This document shows positions 17,744-26,182 of a stretch of 64,000 nt of DNA, piece after piece. The DNA comes from Salinivirga sp964413185. GTDB taxonomy: Bacteria; Bacteroidota; Bacteroidia; Bacteroidales; Salinivirgaceae. The stretch covers positions 1 through 64,000 of the forward strand of contig CAYPSX010000001.1 in assembly GCA_964413185.1 (NCBI GenBank). Direction: 5' to 3'. The position numbers were made by a program, and so were the translations under genes. The first letter of the stretch is position 1, and each line of letters opens with the position of its first letter. Under the pieces are notes generated by a model, which worked only from the letters and a program-made list of their open reading frames with translations, did not search any database and was not told where the DNA came from.

Positions 17744-18454
17744 TTAATGATTAAAAACTTGTTTTAAAATGTCGTAAGATTTTAATTGATTAACATTCAG
17801 GTGGATGCGGTAAAAGTCTAAAATTCGTGATAAAAGTTCCTGCAAAACTTCATGTTTGAGCTTAAGTTTATAAAACGCCGAGATTTTTGTTTGCAGTAGT
17901 TCATCGAATGGTTCGCTTATGTTTTGAGGTATTGTGTCGTGCATAATTTGGCCTACATACGTGCCCTCGGACGGGGAAAAATATGAAGAAGCCTCACCTC
18001 TTTGTCCGGGATAAAAACCCAGAAAACGTGTCAAATGTACGAGAAAAACAACATGAAAAGCATTAAAATTCTCTGTTTGTTGATCGTAAAGATGAAAAGC
18101 ATGGGTAAGAAAAGAAAATAGCTCCGGGTCAGGCTCATGCTCCGGTATTACTTTACCCATAATTTCGGCCAGAAACTGAGCAACAGTACCTTTAGCCACA
18201 GAAAACGGAATATGGCGGTATGGTGCCGCAAAACGAATCTGGCTGATGCGTTGTATCGCCTTTTGATTTTGGTGGTTTATTTCAAAACTTAAATGAAAAA
18301 GAGGTTGGTAATAGTTGGAACTGCCTTTTTTACGATTTCTGCGCACCATGGCTGCAATTCGTCCAAAATCTTTTGTGTATAAATGAAGAATACTTTGGCT
18401 GTCGCTGTAACGTATTACCCGTAACACAACAGCTTCGGTTGTTGTGTTGCTCAT
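17744..18454 (-). CDS. recO: DNA repair protein RecO
   Basis: RecO loads RecA onto SSB-coated DNA with RecR in the RecFOR pathway. The 236 residues fit: an N-terminal OB-fold (about 1-80; TEAVVLRVIRYSDSQSILHLYT, then FGRIAAMVRR) followed by a helical domain with FLAEIMGKVIPEHEPDPELF and FHVVFLVHLTRFLGFYP. No zinc-finger cysteines are present, as is usual in Bacteroidota RecO. The start codon overlaps the stop of porZ by 4 bp (ATGA), so the pair is translationally coupled. The recO-porZ order is one I associate with T9SS-bearing Bacteroidota. Confidence 0.93.
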   Translation of the reverse strand: MSNTTTEAVVLRVIRYSDSQSILHLYTKDFGRIAAMVRRNRKKGSSNYYQPLFHLSFEINHQNQKAIQRISQIRFAAPYRHIPFSVAKGTVAQFLAEIMGKVIPEHEPDPELFSFLTHAFHLYDQQTENFNAFHVVFLVHLTRFLGFYPGQRGEASSYFSPSEGTYVGQIMHDTIPQNISEPFDELLQTKISAFYKLKLKHEVLQELLSRILDFYRIHLNVNQLKSYDILKQVFNH

Positions 18455-20772
18455 TTGCTCACTACAAAAATTTTGGTGGCTCCGCGTTCCTCCCCTGCAA
18501 TGGTGGAGGCATAAATCATATAAACCCCTGTACTAACCCGCTGGTTTCTGAAATCGCGCATGTTCCATAGGGCTGTACCACCTTTGGTTTCTGTTTCAAA
18601 AATGATATTCCCGGCAACATCGGCAATCTTCACTTTCATTTTATCTGTGAGTCCTGTGATAGTAATAAATTCGTTGTAATCTTCGTGCACCGGATTTGGA
18701 TATGCTCGCATGTTGGAAATAGAGGCATCGGCCTCAATAATTCCGCTGTAGTATGCAATTACGCCTTTATCCGTGGCGAAATAGACCCATCCCTTCTGAT
18801 GATCAATACCGATGTCGCGTATATAATTAGATAACAACGGGCTGTTTTCGGTATTCAGGTTTAAAATTTGTTCTGTACCTTCTTCTGAAATCAGGAATAC
18901 TCCGCCCGATACTGTGCCGATCCATTTTTGATTGCCGGCATCAACAGCAATGGCTGATACTGTTTCATGCTCAAGCAAATATTGTGCAATGCCGTCTTTT
19001 TCAACAATAATTCGCGATGCCTGCAAATCGTAGTCAAAAACCGATTCTGCATCGTAATAAACGCCAATTCCGCCTTCTCCCAGGCCTAACCAAATATAAT
19101 TTGTTTTATCGACAGTAAGGGTGGTAATATTGGAACTCAAAACACTATTGTCGCTTCCAATGGCTCTGAAGCGTTTGTATCCGTTAGCTATATCGCCGGA
19201 CTTAAGTTTTTCCGGGTCAAAGGCAACCAGTCCGTAGTCATCTTCAATAAACCACAAATGTCCCCAGGGCGTTGTGATTAGCGACTTTGTATATGCATTG
19301 GAAATTGTGCCTCCTAAATTAAAGCTTTCCCATTCGTTGTTGTTTTTGTATACATTAAGTGGATTCATTACACCATTGGTGGTTACCCACACATCGCCTT
19401 GTTGATCGAACTGAATTCCTGTTGTAAGAATGTAATTTCCTACATAATTGTTGATGTTTGCCAATGAGCTGTTTTCTGTATGAAAATGGTTCAAAACATT
19501 AGTGTCGCGCATTTCTACAACTCCAAAACCGTAAGATGAGGCAAAAATATGTGAATTATCTCCCGGGTCGAATGCAGCATAGTTTAAGTTTTTAATGTTT
19601 GCTAATGCTGAAATATTTCTGCCGTTAATGTTTTTCCATTGACCATCAAACAAATACATACCCAAGCCATTTGTTTTAGTGCCGGGCATTCCTCCGGTTA
19701 CGAGAACTTTTCCGCGTGAAGTTACAATTTGGTTGGCGCTATTGGAAAACGGGGAGTTGGGAACCAACAGGTATTCATCGCCATTTTCTTCGGCTACAAC
19801 ACCATATTCAGGGTCGGCCATAAAAAATCCATGCCTATAAAGGGCATCGGCCGGGGCTCCCCAATAATCATTATACCCCTGGAACCAATAATTGCCCACG
19901 TGATTCATGGAGTTATTGTAGGCGGTAATTCGCTGGTTGGTTATTATGATGTTGTTGTTTCCACGCTGGTCTAACTGGTGCACATCAAAATCTAAATCTT
20001 CAAGAAAACCGTTGTAATTGCCGTTACGGTACTTGTAAATTTTTTCTGATTCATTTTTATATTCATTTCGTGCAACAAAAAGGGTATCGCCAATGAGTTC
20101 TGCATATAAAAACTCCGCTGAATCGCCATCGGGAATTTTTGTTGCTTTGCTCCAGTTCTGATAATTGTGCAGGTTGATACCTGTACGTTGTGCCACATAC
20201 AGCCCTTTATCTGTTGGTACCCAAATGCTGTCAAAGGCAACGGTAACATCGTTCGGAGTTACCGGATTTTGACTTGTACCCAGGAAGTATGTGCTTTGTA
20301 TTTCACGTTGCGGCACATTTATTATAACCAAACCAAAGTCGCATGCAAGAAATGCAGTATCTCCATAAAAATGAATGTTTTTTATCGTTTTGGAACTCAG
20401 TGAAGTGTTTTGTTCAATATCAGGTATGGTTTCTACCCGGTCTTCAAATAAATAATCAATGTTTCCGCTGGTATAGCCAATCATTAAAAAACCATGATCG
20501 CGGGCATATTTAATTTTACTGATGTTGATATCAGAAAGACCTTGTACTGTAGAATAGGTTGTAAACTCTCCCGATTGAATTTTATATTCAAAAATGTTGT
20601 TTGATGTAGCAGCAAATAGTGTATATTCAAATTCCTCAACCTGCGTTACACTTCTATTGGATAGATGGCTGGACCATTGGCCAATATCGTAATTCTGAGC
20701 TTTAACCGGTACGGAAAATAAGAGCGAGATACATGATAATGACCAAAAGATTTGGTGGAGGGTTCTACTCAT
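18451..20772 (-). CDS. porZ: PorZ-like type IX secretion protein: beta-propellers with a C-terminal sorting domain
   Basis: The 773-residue protein has a signal peptide (about 1-25, ending VKAQ), then two-component-regulator-type beta-propeller blades spread over about 30-680 (for example IGQWSSHLSNRSVTQVEEFE, WVPTDKGLYVAQRTG, NYIWLGLGEGGIGVYY). It ends in a T9SS type A sorting domain (about 690-773) starting MRAYPNPV and closing TGVYMIYASTIAGEERGATKIFVV. This architecture and its place next to recO fit PorZ, a surface member of the attachment complex that helps add anionic lipopolysaccharide to T9SS cargo. It is the best sign in the window that the cell runs type IX secretion. The family link is by architecture, not by alignment. 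Confidence 0.85.
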   Translation of the reverse strand: MSRTLHQIFWSLSCISLLFSVPVKAQNYDIGQWSSHLSNRSVTQVEEFEYTLFAATSNNIFEYKIQSGEFTTYSTVQGLSDINISKIKYARDHGFLMIGYTSGNIDYLFEDRVETIPDIEQNTSLSSKTIKNIHFYGDTAFLACDFGLVIINVPQREIQSTYFLGTSQNPVTPNDVTVAFDSIWVPTDKGLYVAQRTGINLHNYQNWSKATKIPDGDSAEFLYAELIGDTLFVARNEYKNESEKIYKYRNGNYNGFLEDLDFDVHQLDQRGNNNIIITNQRITAYNNSMNHVGNYWFQGYNDYWGAPADALYRHGFFMADPEYGVVAEENGDEYLLVPNSPFSNSANQIVTSRGKVLVTGGMPGTKTNGLGMYLFDGQWKNINGRNISALANIKNLNYAAFDPGDNSHIFASSYGFGVVEMRDTNVLNHFHTENSSLANINNYVGNYILTTGIQFDQQGDVWVTTNGVMNPLNVYKNNNEWESFNLGGTISNAYTKSLITTPWGHLWFIEDDYGLVAFDPEKLKSGDIANGYKRFRAIGSDNSVLSSNITTLTVDKTNYIWLGLGEGGIGVYYDAESVFDYDLQASRIIVEKDGIAQYLLEHETVSAIAVDAGNQKWIGTVSGGVFLISEEGTEQILNLNTENSPLLSNYIRDIGIDHQKGWVYFATDKGVIAYYSGIIEADASISNMRAYPNPVHEDYNEFITITGLTDKMKVKIADVAGNIIFETETKGGTALWNMRDFRNQRVSTGVYMIYASTIAGEERGATKIFVVSK

Positions 20773-20949
20773 AGCATTATTTATTAATCAAATATTTTAA
20801 GATAATGTCAATTTTATTTGATGGCAAAGAAAAATACATTATCGTTTTTATTAACTAAAAAACACAAAATTTATTTTGTTTTGGCCAAACAATGTTTGAG
20901 AAACAGAGAATATGTGGAGCAAATTGTATAATTGGTGGCAGCAAGAAAA

Positions 20950-21534
20950 CTACCCGTAGTTTAGTTTTAGATGAGCCACAAGTCTTTCAAATGCTTTTCC
21001 ACGGTGACTGAGTTTGTTTTTCTGCTCCGTATCCATTTCTGCAAAGGTAGTGTCATAATTGTCCGGAACAAACACCGGATCGTAGCCAAAACCTTCGTTT
21101 CCGCGGGGTATGGAAATTATTTCTCCATTCACGACACCTTCAAAAAATATGGGTTGGTTATCTTTATCAACAAAACAAATAACCGTACGAAAACGTGCTT
21201 GCCGGTTGGTTTCACCCTGCATTTCTTTTAGCACTTTTTCCAGGTTTGCTTTGTCGCTTTTGGGTAATCCGGCATAGCGTGCCGAATACACACCGGGTTT
21301 TCCTCCCAGAGCATCTATTTCAAAGCCCGTGTCATCGGCAAAAACCGGTTTTTGAAGTTTTTTGTAAACAAATTGTGCTTTTTCCAGTGCATTTTCCTGT
21401 AATGTGCTGCCATTTTCAGGAATATCTTCTGTAAAACCAACATCTTCGAGGTTTTTTATAGTTGCAAATTTCGAAACCATTTGTTTGATTTCGTTAGCTT
21501 TATGTTGATTGTGGGTTGCGAAAATAATTTCCAT
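20950..21534 (-). CDS. rdgB: RdgB/HAM1-family XTP/dITP diphosphatase
   Basis: This house-cleaning enzyme hydrolyses non-canonical purine nucleoside triphosphates (XTP, dITP) to the monophosphate. The 194 residues carry the family signatures: IIFATHNQHKANEIK at 3-17, FADDTGFEIDALGGKPGVYS around 65-84 with the catalytic acidic residues, GYDPVFVPDN, and LSHRGKAFERL near the C-terminus. Length and start are typical. It follows the O-antigen ligase-like gene by 34 bp on the same strand. Confidence 0.95.
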   Translation of the reverse strand: MEIIFATHNQHKANEIKQMVSKFATIKNLEDVGFTEDIPENGSTLQENALEKAQFVYKKLQKPVFADDTGFEIDALGGKPGVYSARYAGLPKSDKANLEKVLKEMQGETNRQARFRTVICFVDKDNQPIFFEGVVNGEIISIPRGNEGFGYDPVFVPDNYDTTFAEMDTEQKNKLSHRGKAFERLVAHLKLNYG

Positions 21535-21568
21535 AGTACCGGAATTAATCGTGTTAAAAAACTATTAA

Positions 21569-23167
21569 TCAGGAGTTTCTGGTTGGCGCAGGCCGTTCGT
21601 TAATTCCCCATCGGAAAAAAACATAAAAAAATGTAAAAAACAAAGCTCCAGCCTGAGTTTCCAATGTATCTTCATTTATCATTGACATAAGAGCAATAAT
21701 GATGAAAATGATAAATGGCATGTTGAGTGTTTTATTTCGTGCAGCAATAATTATTGGATAAAAAATACCGATCATAAAAATAATAAAGCCAATGGAGCCA
21801 AAAGTTAATAAAATTGTAAGGTATTGGTTATGTGTCCTTGAGCGCCGTTTTTCTTTTAAAACGCTATTGCTTTCAGTGTAATATTTATCAAAAGCGTCCT
21901 GCACATCGCCCGTGCCGATCCCAATTATCGGGTTTTGCAGAAAAATATTCCAACCGGCCTCAAAATAATAAATGCGCTGTACAATGGAAAGTCCGGTTGG
22001 ATTTGAACCGATTTTCATTCGTTCAATTTCCCAAAAAACCCGATACAAGCGGGCATATAAACTAAAATTTTGTAAATAAATATGATTGGCAATTCCATTT
22101 TCAATAGCTGAGATATCTTTTGGTGTTAGTTTACTAATTCCTACCGAATCTTTTGTCAAGCCTTTTGAAGCCAGGTAGCGAATAAGTGTATGTTTTAGCT
22201 GATGACCAACTTTATCGCGACCATCAAACTTTAACTCGCTGCGTTCTTCCCATTCTTTTCTTAATTCTTTTGTGCTGATATGTGAATACACGAAATGTGA
22301 GTTTTCGTATATTTGACGCGATAAATGGTGGGTATATTTGTTGCCATTCGCTGTGTATTCCGGAAGTTCGTTTTCAACAGGTTTGATTCTGTAGTTATAC
22401 TTTGCCAATGAATGAATGAAGAATGATATGCCTATCAAAACAAACCCTAAAACGGCCATGTAAACAATAAGTCTGAATACATAATGCCTTATCAGGGTGG
22501 CAAGCCACAAGCTCATAAATACCAGCCCTGTGCCCAAAACAACGATTCCTGTAAGGGAGCGCAAAAGGAGTAAAAATAACACAAGCCAAATTGCCAAAGG
22601 AATGCCCCAAAATCGAAAATATTTATCTTTTTTACCGGGAAACACAGCTATGTAAATTAATACAAAAATCCCAAGGGCTATCATTAATGAAAAGCGTATG
22701 TGCGAAATAATTGTGGAAATGTTTCTTGTGGATTGCATTTCTGCAACACCAACAGAAAAATAAATATACACACTGTATAAAGAAGCTGCAAAGAGCACAA
22801 CACCAAAAAATTTAAAAACCTGTCTCCAACGGTCAGTTGAAAGCGGCGGGGTTGTAGAAAAAATGATGGGCAAATAAATGAGTGGCAATTTTACGCGCAG
22901 GTCTTTCCAGGCATAATCGAAGTTTTCTGTGTAAAGAAGACCAATAAGATGAATTGTTATGATTCCTAAAAAGGCTAATACTGTTTTATCCGTAAAAGCT
23001 TTGCGAAATTTTTGCGATAGGTTTGTATCAAGCAACCAGTTTAAAATGAGAATCATTTGCCCGATAGACATCATTGCACGCGAAAACGGCATTCCTGCAA
23101 GAATTATGATTATCCCCAGTATGTGGAGATTCTCAATGGACACATATTTACGGAAAGTAGCTATCAT
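21569..23167 (-). CDS. O-antigen ligase / Wzy-like multi-span membrane protein
   Basis: The 532-residue protein has roughly ten to twelve hydrophobic segments, a large extracytoplasmic loop (about 260-400, rich in charged residues) and the motif GIGTGDVQDAFDKYY with RTHNQYLTILLTFG shortly after. This is the loop pattern of the O-antigen ligase/polymerase (Wzy_C) superfamily. Such proteins join lipid-linked glycans to lipid A core or to protein. The ATG at 23167 lies only 6 bp past a TATCTTTG -7-like box (23173-23180), so the mRNA could be nearly leaderless or start at an internal GTG (23143). The GT9 glycosyltransferase lies further upstream in the same direction. Exact chemistry is not decidable. 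Confidence 0.78.
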   Translation of the reverse strand: MIATFRKYVSIENLHILGIIIILAGMPFSRAMMSIGQMILILNWLLDTNLSQKFRKAFTDKTVLAFLGIITIHLIGLLYTENFDYAWKDLRVKLPLIYLPIIFSTTPPLSTDRWRQVFKFFGVVLFAASLYSVYIYFSVGVAEMQSTRNISTIISHIRFSLMIALGIFVLIYIAVFPGKKDKYFRFWGIPLAIWLVLFLLLLRSLTGIVVLGTGLVFMSLWLATLIRHYVFRLIVYMAVLGFVLIGISFFIHSLAKYNYRIKPVENELPEYTANGNKYTHHLSRQIYENSHFVYSHISTKELRKEWEERSELKFDGRDKVGHQLKHTLIRYLASKGLTKDSVGISKLTPKDISAIENGIANHIYLQNFSLYARLYRVFWEIERMKIGSNPTGLSIVQRIYYFEAGWNIFLQNPIIGIGTGDVQDAFDKYYTESNSVLKEKRRSRTHNQYLTILLTFGSIGFIIFMIGIFYPIIIAARNKTLNMPFIIFIIIALMSMINEDTLETQAGALFFTFFYVFFRWGINERPAPTRNS

Positions 23168-23240
23168 ATATACAAAGATAATAAATTATCATTCTGACGC
23201 ATGAATACGAATATACAAAACCGGTTGCTTTTTGGCGTTT

Positions 23241-23459
23241 TTATAGGATTTCAATAGCATTTACCGGGCATTTATTTTTGGCTTCTGCTAAAGATGCTTC
23301 ATTCATAAAATGAAATATTTCTGATTGAACCTGTTTTTTTGGTTGTCCGTTAAGTGCAGCTTTACCATCATTCTGGTCCATTAGAAAAACATCGGGTAAT
23401 AGTTGGGCGCAAATAGCACAGCCTATGCATTTGTGTCTTTTTAATTGTACTTTTTTCAT
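23241..23459 (-). CDS. Single-cluster [4Fe-4S] ferredoxin
   Basis: The 72-residue acidic protein has CIGCAIC at 12-18 and a distal KCPVNAIEI, the four-cysteine pattern (CxxCxxC...CP) of a monocluster ferredoxin. Between the motifs is a QLLPDVFLMDQNDGKAALNG insert. Its ATG overlaps the stop of the U32 gene by 4 bp (ATGA), so the two are translated from one mRNA. It may deliver electrons to the U32 protein, whose relatives hydroxylate RNA; that role is inference from coupling. It ends the minus-strand run before the O-antigen ligase-like gene. Confidence 0.88.
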   Translation of the reverse strand: MKKVQLKRHKCIGCAICAQLLPDVFLMDQNDGKAALNGQPKKQVQSEIFHFMNEASLAEAKNKCPVNAIEIL

Positions 23460-24742
23460 TGCAGCATGGCATATTTTTGCTTAACAACTTTATACAACCG
23501 GTCGTTTCGTCTTACAATTTCCGGAACTGCAAAACTGATGAATGTTCCCTGCGGTGCTTTTTGCACTGGTTTTCTGTCTAAACGGATCTCAGGAACAATC
23601 ATTTCGATGGTTCCTGTTGTAGGTCCGATGATCAATATCTTGTCGCCAACGGCCAAATCATTAGCTTCGAGTTTAAACTCTGCTACGCCAATATTAGAAA
23701 AATAGTTGGTTGTTTTTCCAACGAGCATTTTCCTTTTTGTGGCCTGTGAACCATAAATGTGGCTCCATTCGCCCATTTTTTGTCCGAGATAATATCCATC
23801 CCAAAATCCGCGGTTAAATACACTCCGAAGCTTGTCCATCCAGCCATCAATCTTTTCCCGGTTATATGTTCCGTTTTCAATGGCACGAACAGCTTCATCG
23901 TAAGTTTTAATTACGGTTTTTACGTATTCGGGACTTCGCGCTCTTCCTTCTATTTTCAATACTTTTACGCCCGCATCCAGTATTTTATTTAGAAAGCCAA
24001 TTGTGCACAGGTCTTTTGGCGACATCAGGTATTCATTGTCGACATCTATTTCGTAACCCGATTCTTTATCTGTAAGAGTGTATGACCGGCGACAAGTTTG
24101 CATGCAAGCGCCACGATTTGCACTGGCATTGAATTCGTGCAAACTCAGGTAACATTTTCCCGAAATTGCCATGCACAAAGCTCCGTGCACAAACATTTCT
24201 ATTTTGATTTGCTCACCTGAAGGGCCTGTAATGTTTTGTTCTTCGATGTTACGCACTAACATGTCAACCTGATTCAGGTTCAACTCCCGTGCGAGTACAG
24301 CCACATCAACATATTGTGAAAAAAAGCGCAAAGCTTCGGTGTTGCTTATATTGAGTTGGGTTGATGCATGAACTTCCATGTTTTGTTGTCTTGCATAAAC
24401 AAGCGCCGCCATGTCTGACACAATTAAGGCATTGATTCCTGCTTTTTTTGCCTGGTCTATTAGCTTTTGAGTCGGTGTAATATCATGATCGTACAAAACC
24501 GTATTAACTGTCAAATAAGTTTTAGTACCTGTTTTTTCACACCTTTCAACAATTTCCGGCAGGTCTGCAATGCTGAAATTAACCGAAGAATGTGCACGCA
24601 TGTTTAAGTGGCCTACACCAAAATAGACCGAATTGGCTCCTGCATTTATGGCTGTTTGCAGCGATTCGAAATTTCCTGCCGGAGCCATAATTTCTATTTC
24701 ATCACGCTTTATCCGGCGATTGTAGGTAATTATTTCACTCAT
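23456..24742 (-). CDS. U32-family protein, TrhP/YegQ-like tRNA hydroxylation type
   Basis: The 428-residue protein carries EIMAPAGNFESLQTAINAGANSVYFG near the N-terminus, STQLNISN, and the conserved cysteine region MFVHGALCMAISGKCYLS plus NRGACMQTCRRSY (about 205-240), then LKIEGRARSPEYV. These are hallmarks of the U32 family. Members once called peptidases include TrhP (tRNA 5-hydroxyuridine) and RlhA (23S rRNA hydroxycytidine). The length, near that of YegQ, favours the tRNA branch. It overlaps the GT9 gene upstream by 8 bp and the ferredoxin downstream by 4 bp. The four conserved cysteines likely bind a metal or iron-sulfur centre. No protease catalytic triad is apparent. Confidence 0.88.
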   Translation of the reverse strand: MSEIITYNRRIKRDEIEIMAPAGNFESLQTAINAGANSVYFGVGHLNMRAHSSVNFSIADLPEIVERCEKTGTKTYLTVNTVLYDHDITPTQKLIDQAKKAGINALIVSDMAALVYARQQNMEVHASTQLNISNTEALRFFSQYVDVAVLARELNLNQVDMLVRNIEEQNITGPSGEQIKIEMFVHGALCMAISGKCYLSLHEFNASANRGACMQTCRRSYTLTDKESGYEIDVDNEYLMSPKDLCTIGFLNKILDAGVKVLKIEGRARSPEYVKTVIKTYDEAVRAIENGTYNREKIDGWMDKLRSVFNRGFWDGYYLGQKMGEWSHIYGSQATKRKMLVGKTTNYFSNIGVAEFKLEANDLAVGDKILIIGPTTGTIEMIVPEIRLDRKPVQKAPQGTFISFAVPEIVRRNDRLYKVVKQKYAMLQ

Positions 24743-25736
24743 CTTTATTCCAATAGGATTTTATCTGGTTAACCATTTTTGGCACATCTTGTTGCATCAT
24801 ACAATTAAAGTGTTTTTTCGGGCATTTGTCGAATCCAATTTTTGAACAAGGCCGGCATTTGAGTTCGTTCACTTCTGCAATGTAATACAAATCTTTTTTC
24901 TGAGGCATATAAGGATACATTCCCAAAGCTGGCGTAGTGTTTCCCCAAACACTCACAATGGGTTTTTGCAGGGCTGCTGCTATGTGCATCATTCCGGTAT
25001 CCGGTGTAAGTATAACTCTTGATGATTTGATGATTGAGGCTGAATCGTCAATGGTAAGTTTGCCGCATAAATTGACTACCGGCACTTCCAGTTGATTTGT
25101 TAAATCGGTTGAAATTTCGATTTCTTTTGTGCCGCCAATTAATACCGTTGGTTTACCTGTTTTGTTCAGTACATCTGTTAATACTTCGTTGGGTATTTGT
25201 TTGGTATAATGATTGGCTCCTAAAACTGTAGTGATGAATCCGTTTTTATGTGTGCCGGGTAATTCGGTTTCCGGAACAAAATTTGGATTGAAAAAGTAAT
25301 CCAGCCCTGCCTTATCGTTTTTAACATTAAAAAGGCTTAATGTTTTCATGTAGCGGTCTACAATATGAATGTCGGGCAAACGGTTGATTTTAAAACGTAC
25401 ATAAACCCATTTTTTGATGTTGAGCTTATGAAATGAAAAAGAAATTCGGTGCAACGCCCTTTTTACACGCAAAGACCTCAGGTTTTTATGCAAATCAATT
25501 ACATAATCAAATTCAATTTCTTTAAGTTGGTTCAACAACTCGGGCAAGTTATTATCAAACGTGTGTATTTTATCGATGTATGGATTGTTCTCTACAAGCT
25601 TGCTGAACTTTTTTTTGGTGAGAAAGTGTATTTCAGTCCCTTCGACCTGTTTTTTTAAGTTGCGTACAACAGGTGTTGTAAGAACAATATCGCCAATAGA
25701 GCTAAATCGAATAATCAGAAAACGTACTTTTTCCAT
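24735..25736 (-). CDS. GT9-family glycosyltransferase (heptosyltransferase-like)
   Basis: From the ATG at 25736 the protein has 333 residues; an in-frame TTG at 25763 is a weaker start. The N-terminal Rossmann domain begins FLIIRFSSIGDIVLTTPVV, the classic GT9 opening, and the C-terminal domain has TPDTGMMHIAAAL and SVWGNTTP, the ADP-heptose-binding signature. A late cysteine cluster (KCRPCSK...KCPKKHFNCMM) is typical of Bacteroidota GT9 enzymes. It probably adds heptose or another sugar to lipopolysaccharide core at the inner membrane. It overlaps the downstream U32 gene by 8 bp. The donor sugar is not certain. Confidence 0.87.
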   Translation of the reverse strand: MEKVRFLIIRFSSIGDIVLTTPVVRNLKKQVEGTEIHFLTKKKFSKLVENNPYIDKIHTFDNNLPELLNQLKEIEFDYVIDLHKNLRSLRVKRALHRISFSFHKLNIKKWVYVRFKINRLPDIHIVDRYMKTLSLFNVKNDKAGLDYFFNPNFVPETELPGTHKNGFITTVLGANHYTKQIPNEVLTDVLNKTGKPTVLIGGTKEIEISTDLTNQLEVPVVNLCGKLTIDDSASIIKSSRVILTPDTGMMHIAAALQKPIVSVWGNTTPALGMYPYMPQKKDLYYIAEVNELKCRPCSKIGFDKCPKKHFNCMMQQDVPKMVNQIKSYWNKDE

Positions 25737-25889
25737 ATTTGCCGGGTTATAATTCGGCCACAAAGGTAATTATTTTTAACTCGAAAAATTTTTCGAAAAA
25801 TTCAATATGTGGCATGGGAAATAAAGTGTGGAAAATGGGTTTGAGATTTTGGCAGAGGTGCTTTTGTCAAAAAGCAGAAGTGAATACAA

Positions 25890-25922
25890 AAGAAAAACCG
25901 CCACATTTGTTTATGCAGCGGT
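25890..25922 (-). terminator. Intrinsic terminator after atpC
   Basis: On the minus strand a stem ACCGC/GCGGT, extended by further pairs with an internal loop (25897-25922), is followed by TTTTTC. It lies a few bases past the atpC stop codon and should end the atpD-atpC transcript. Confidence 0.6.
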
Positions 25923-25929
25923 AGTTGTT

Positions 25930-26175
25930 TTATTCGCTCATTTCTGTGAGCACAATTATTTCGTTGTTTTTCATTTGTATGACGCCTCCCGGAATCTCGT
26001 AAAAGTCTTCTTCGCCGTGTTTATCTTTAATTCTTACTTGCCCTTCGGTGAGGGTAGAGATTATTGGGGCGTGGTTTTTCAACATAGCAAACTTTCCGGC
26101 TTTCCCGGGCACTTGTACCAGGGTTACTTTGCCATCGAACAGTATTTCTTCCGGTGTAATTATTTTTAAATGCAT
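25930..26175 (-). CDS. atpC: ATP synthase epsilon subunit, short form
   Basis: The 81-residue protein matches the N-terminal beta-sandwich of epsilon: MHLKIITPEEILFDGKVTLV, then VPGKAGKFAMLKNHAPIIS. This domain binds gamma and the c-ring. The roughly 50-residue C-terminal helical hairpin that inhibits ATP hydrolysis in E. coli is missing; the protein stops after IIVLTEMSE. This short form is common in Bacteroidota and does not look like a truncation, because a normal stop and terminator follow. It is 7 bp downstream of atpD. Confidence 0.93.
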   Translation of the reverse strand: MHLKIITPEEILFDGKVTLVQVPGKAGKFAMLKNHAPIISTLTEGQVRIKDKHGEEDFYEIPGGVIQMKNNEIIVLTEMSE

Positions 26176-26182
26176 GCGTTAT

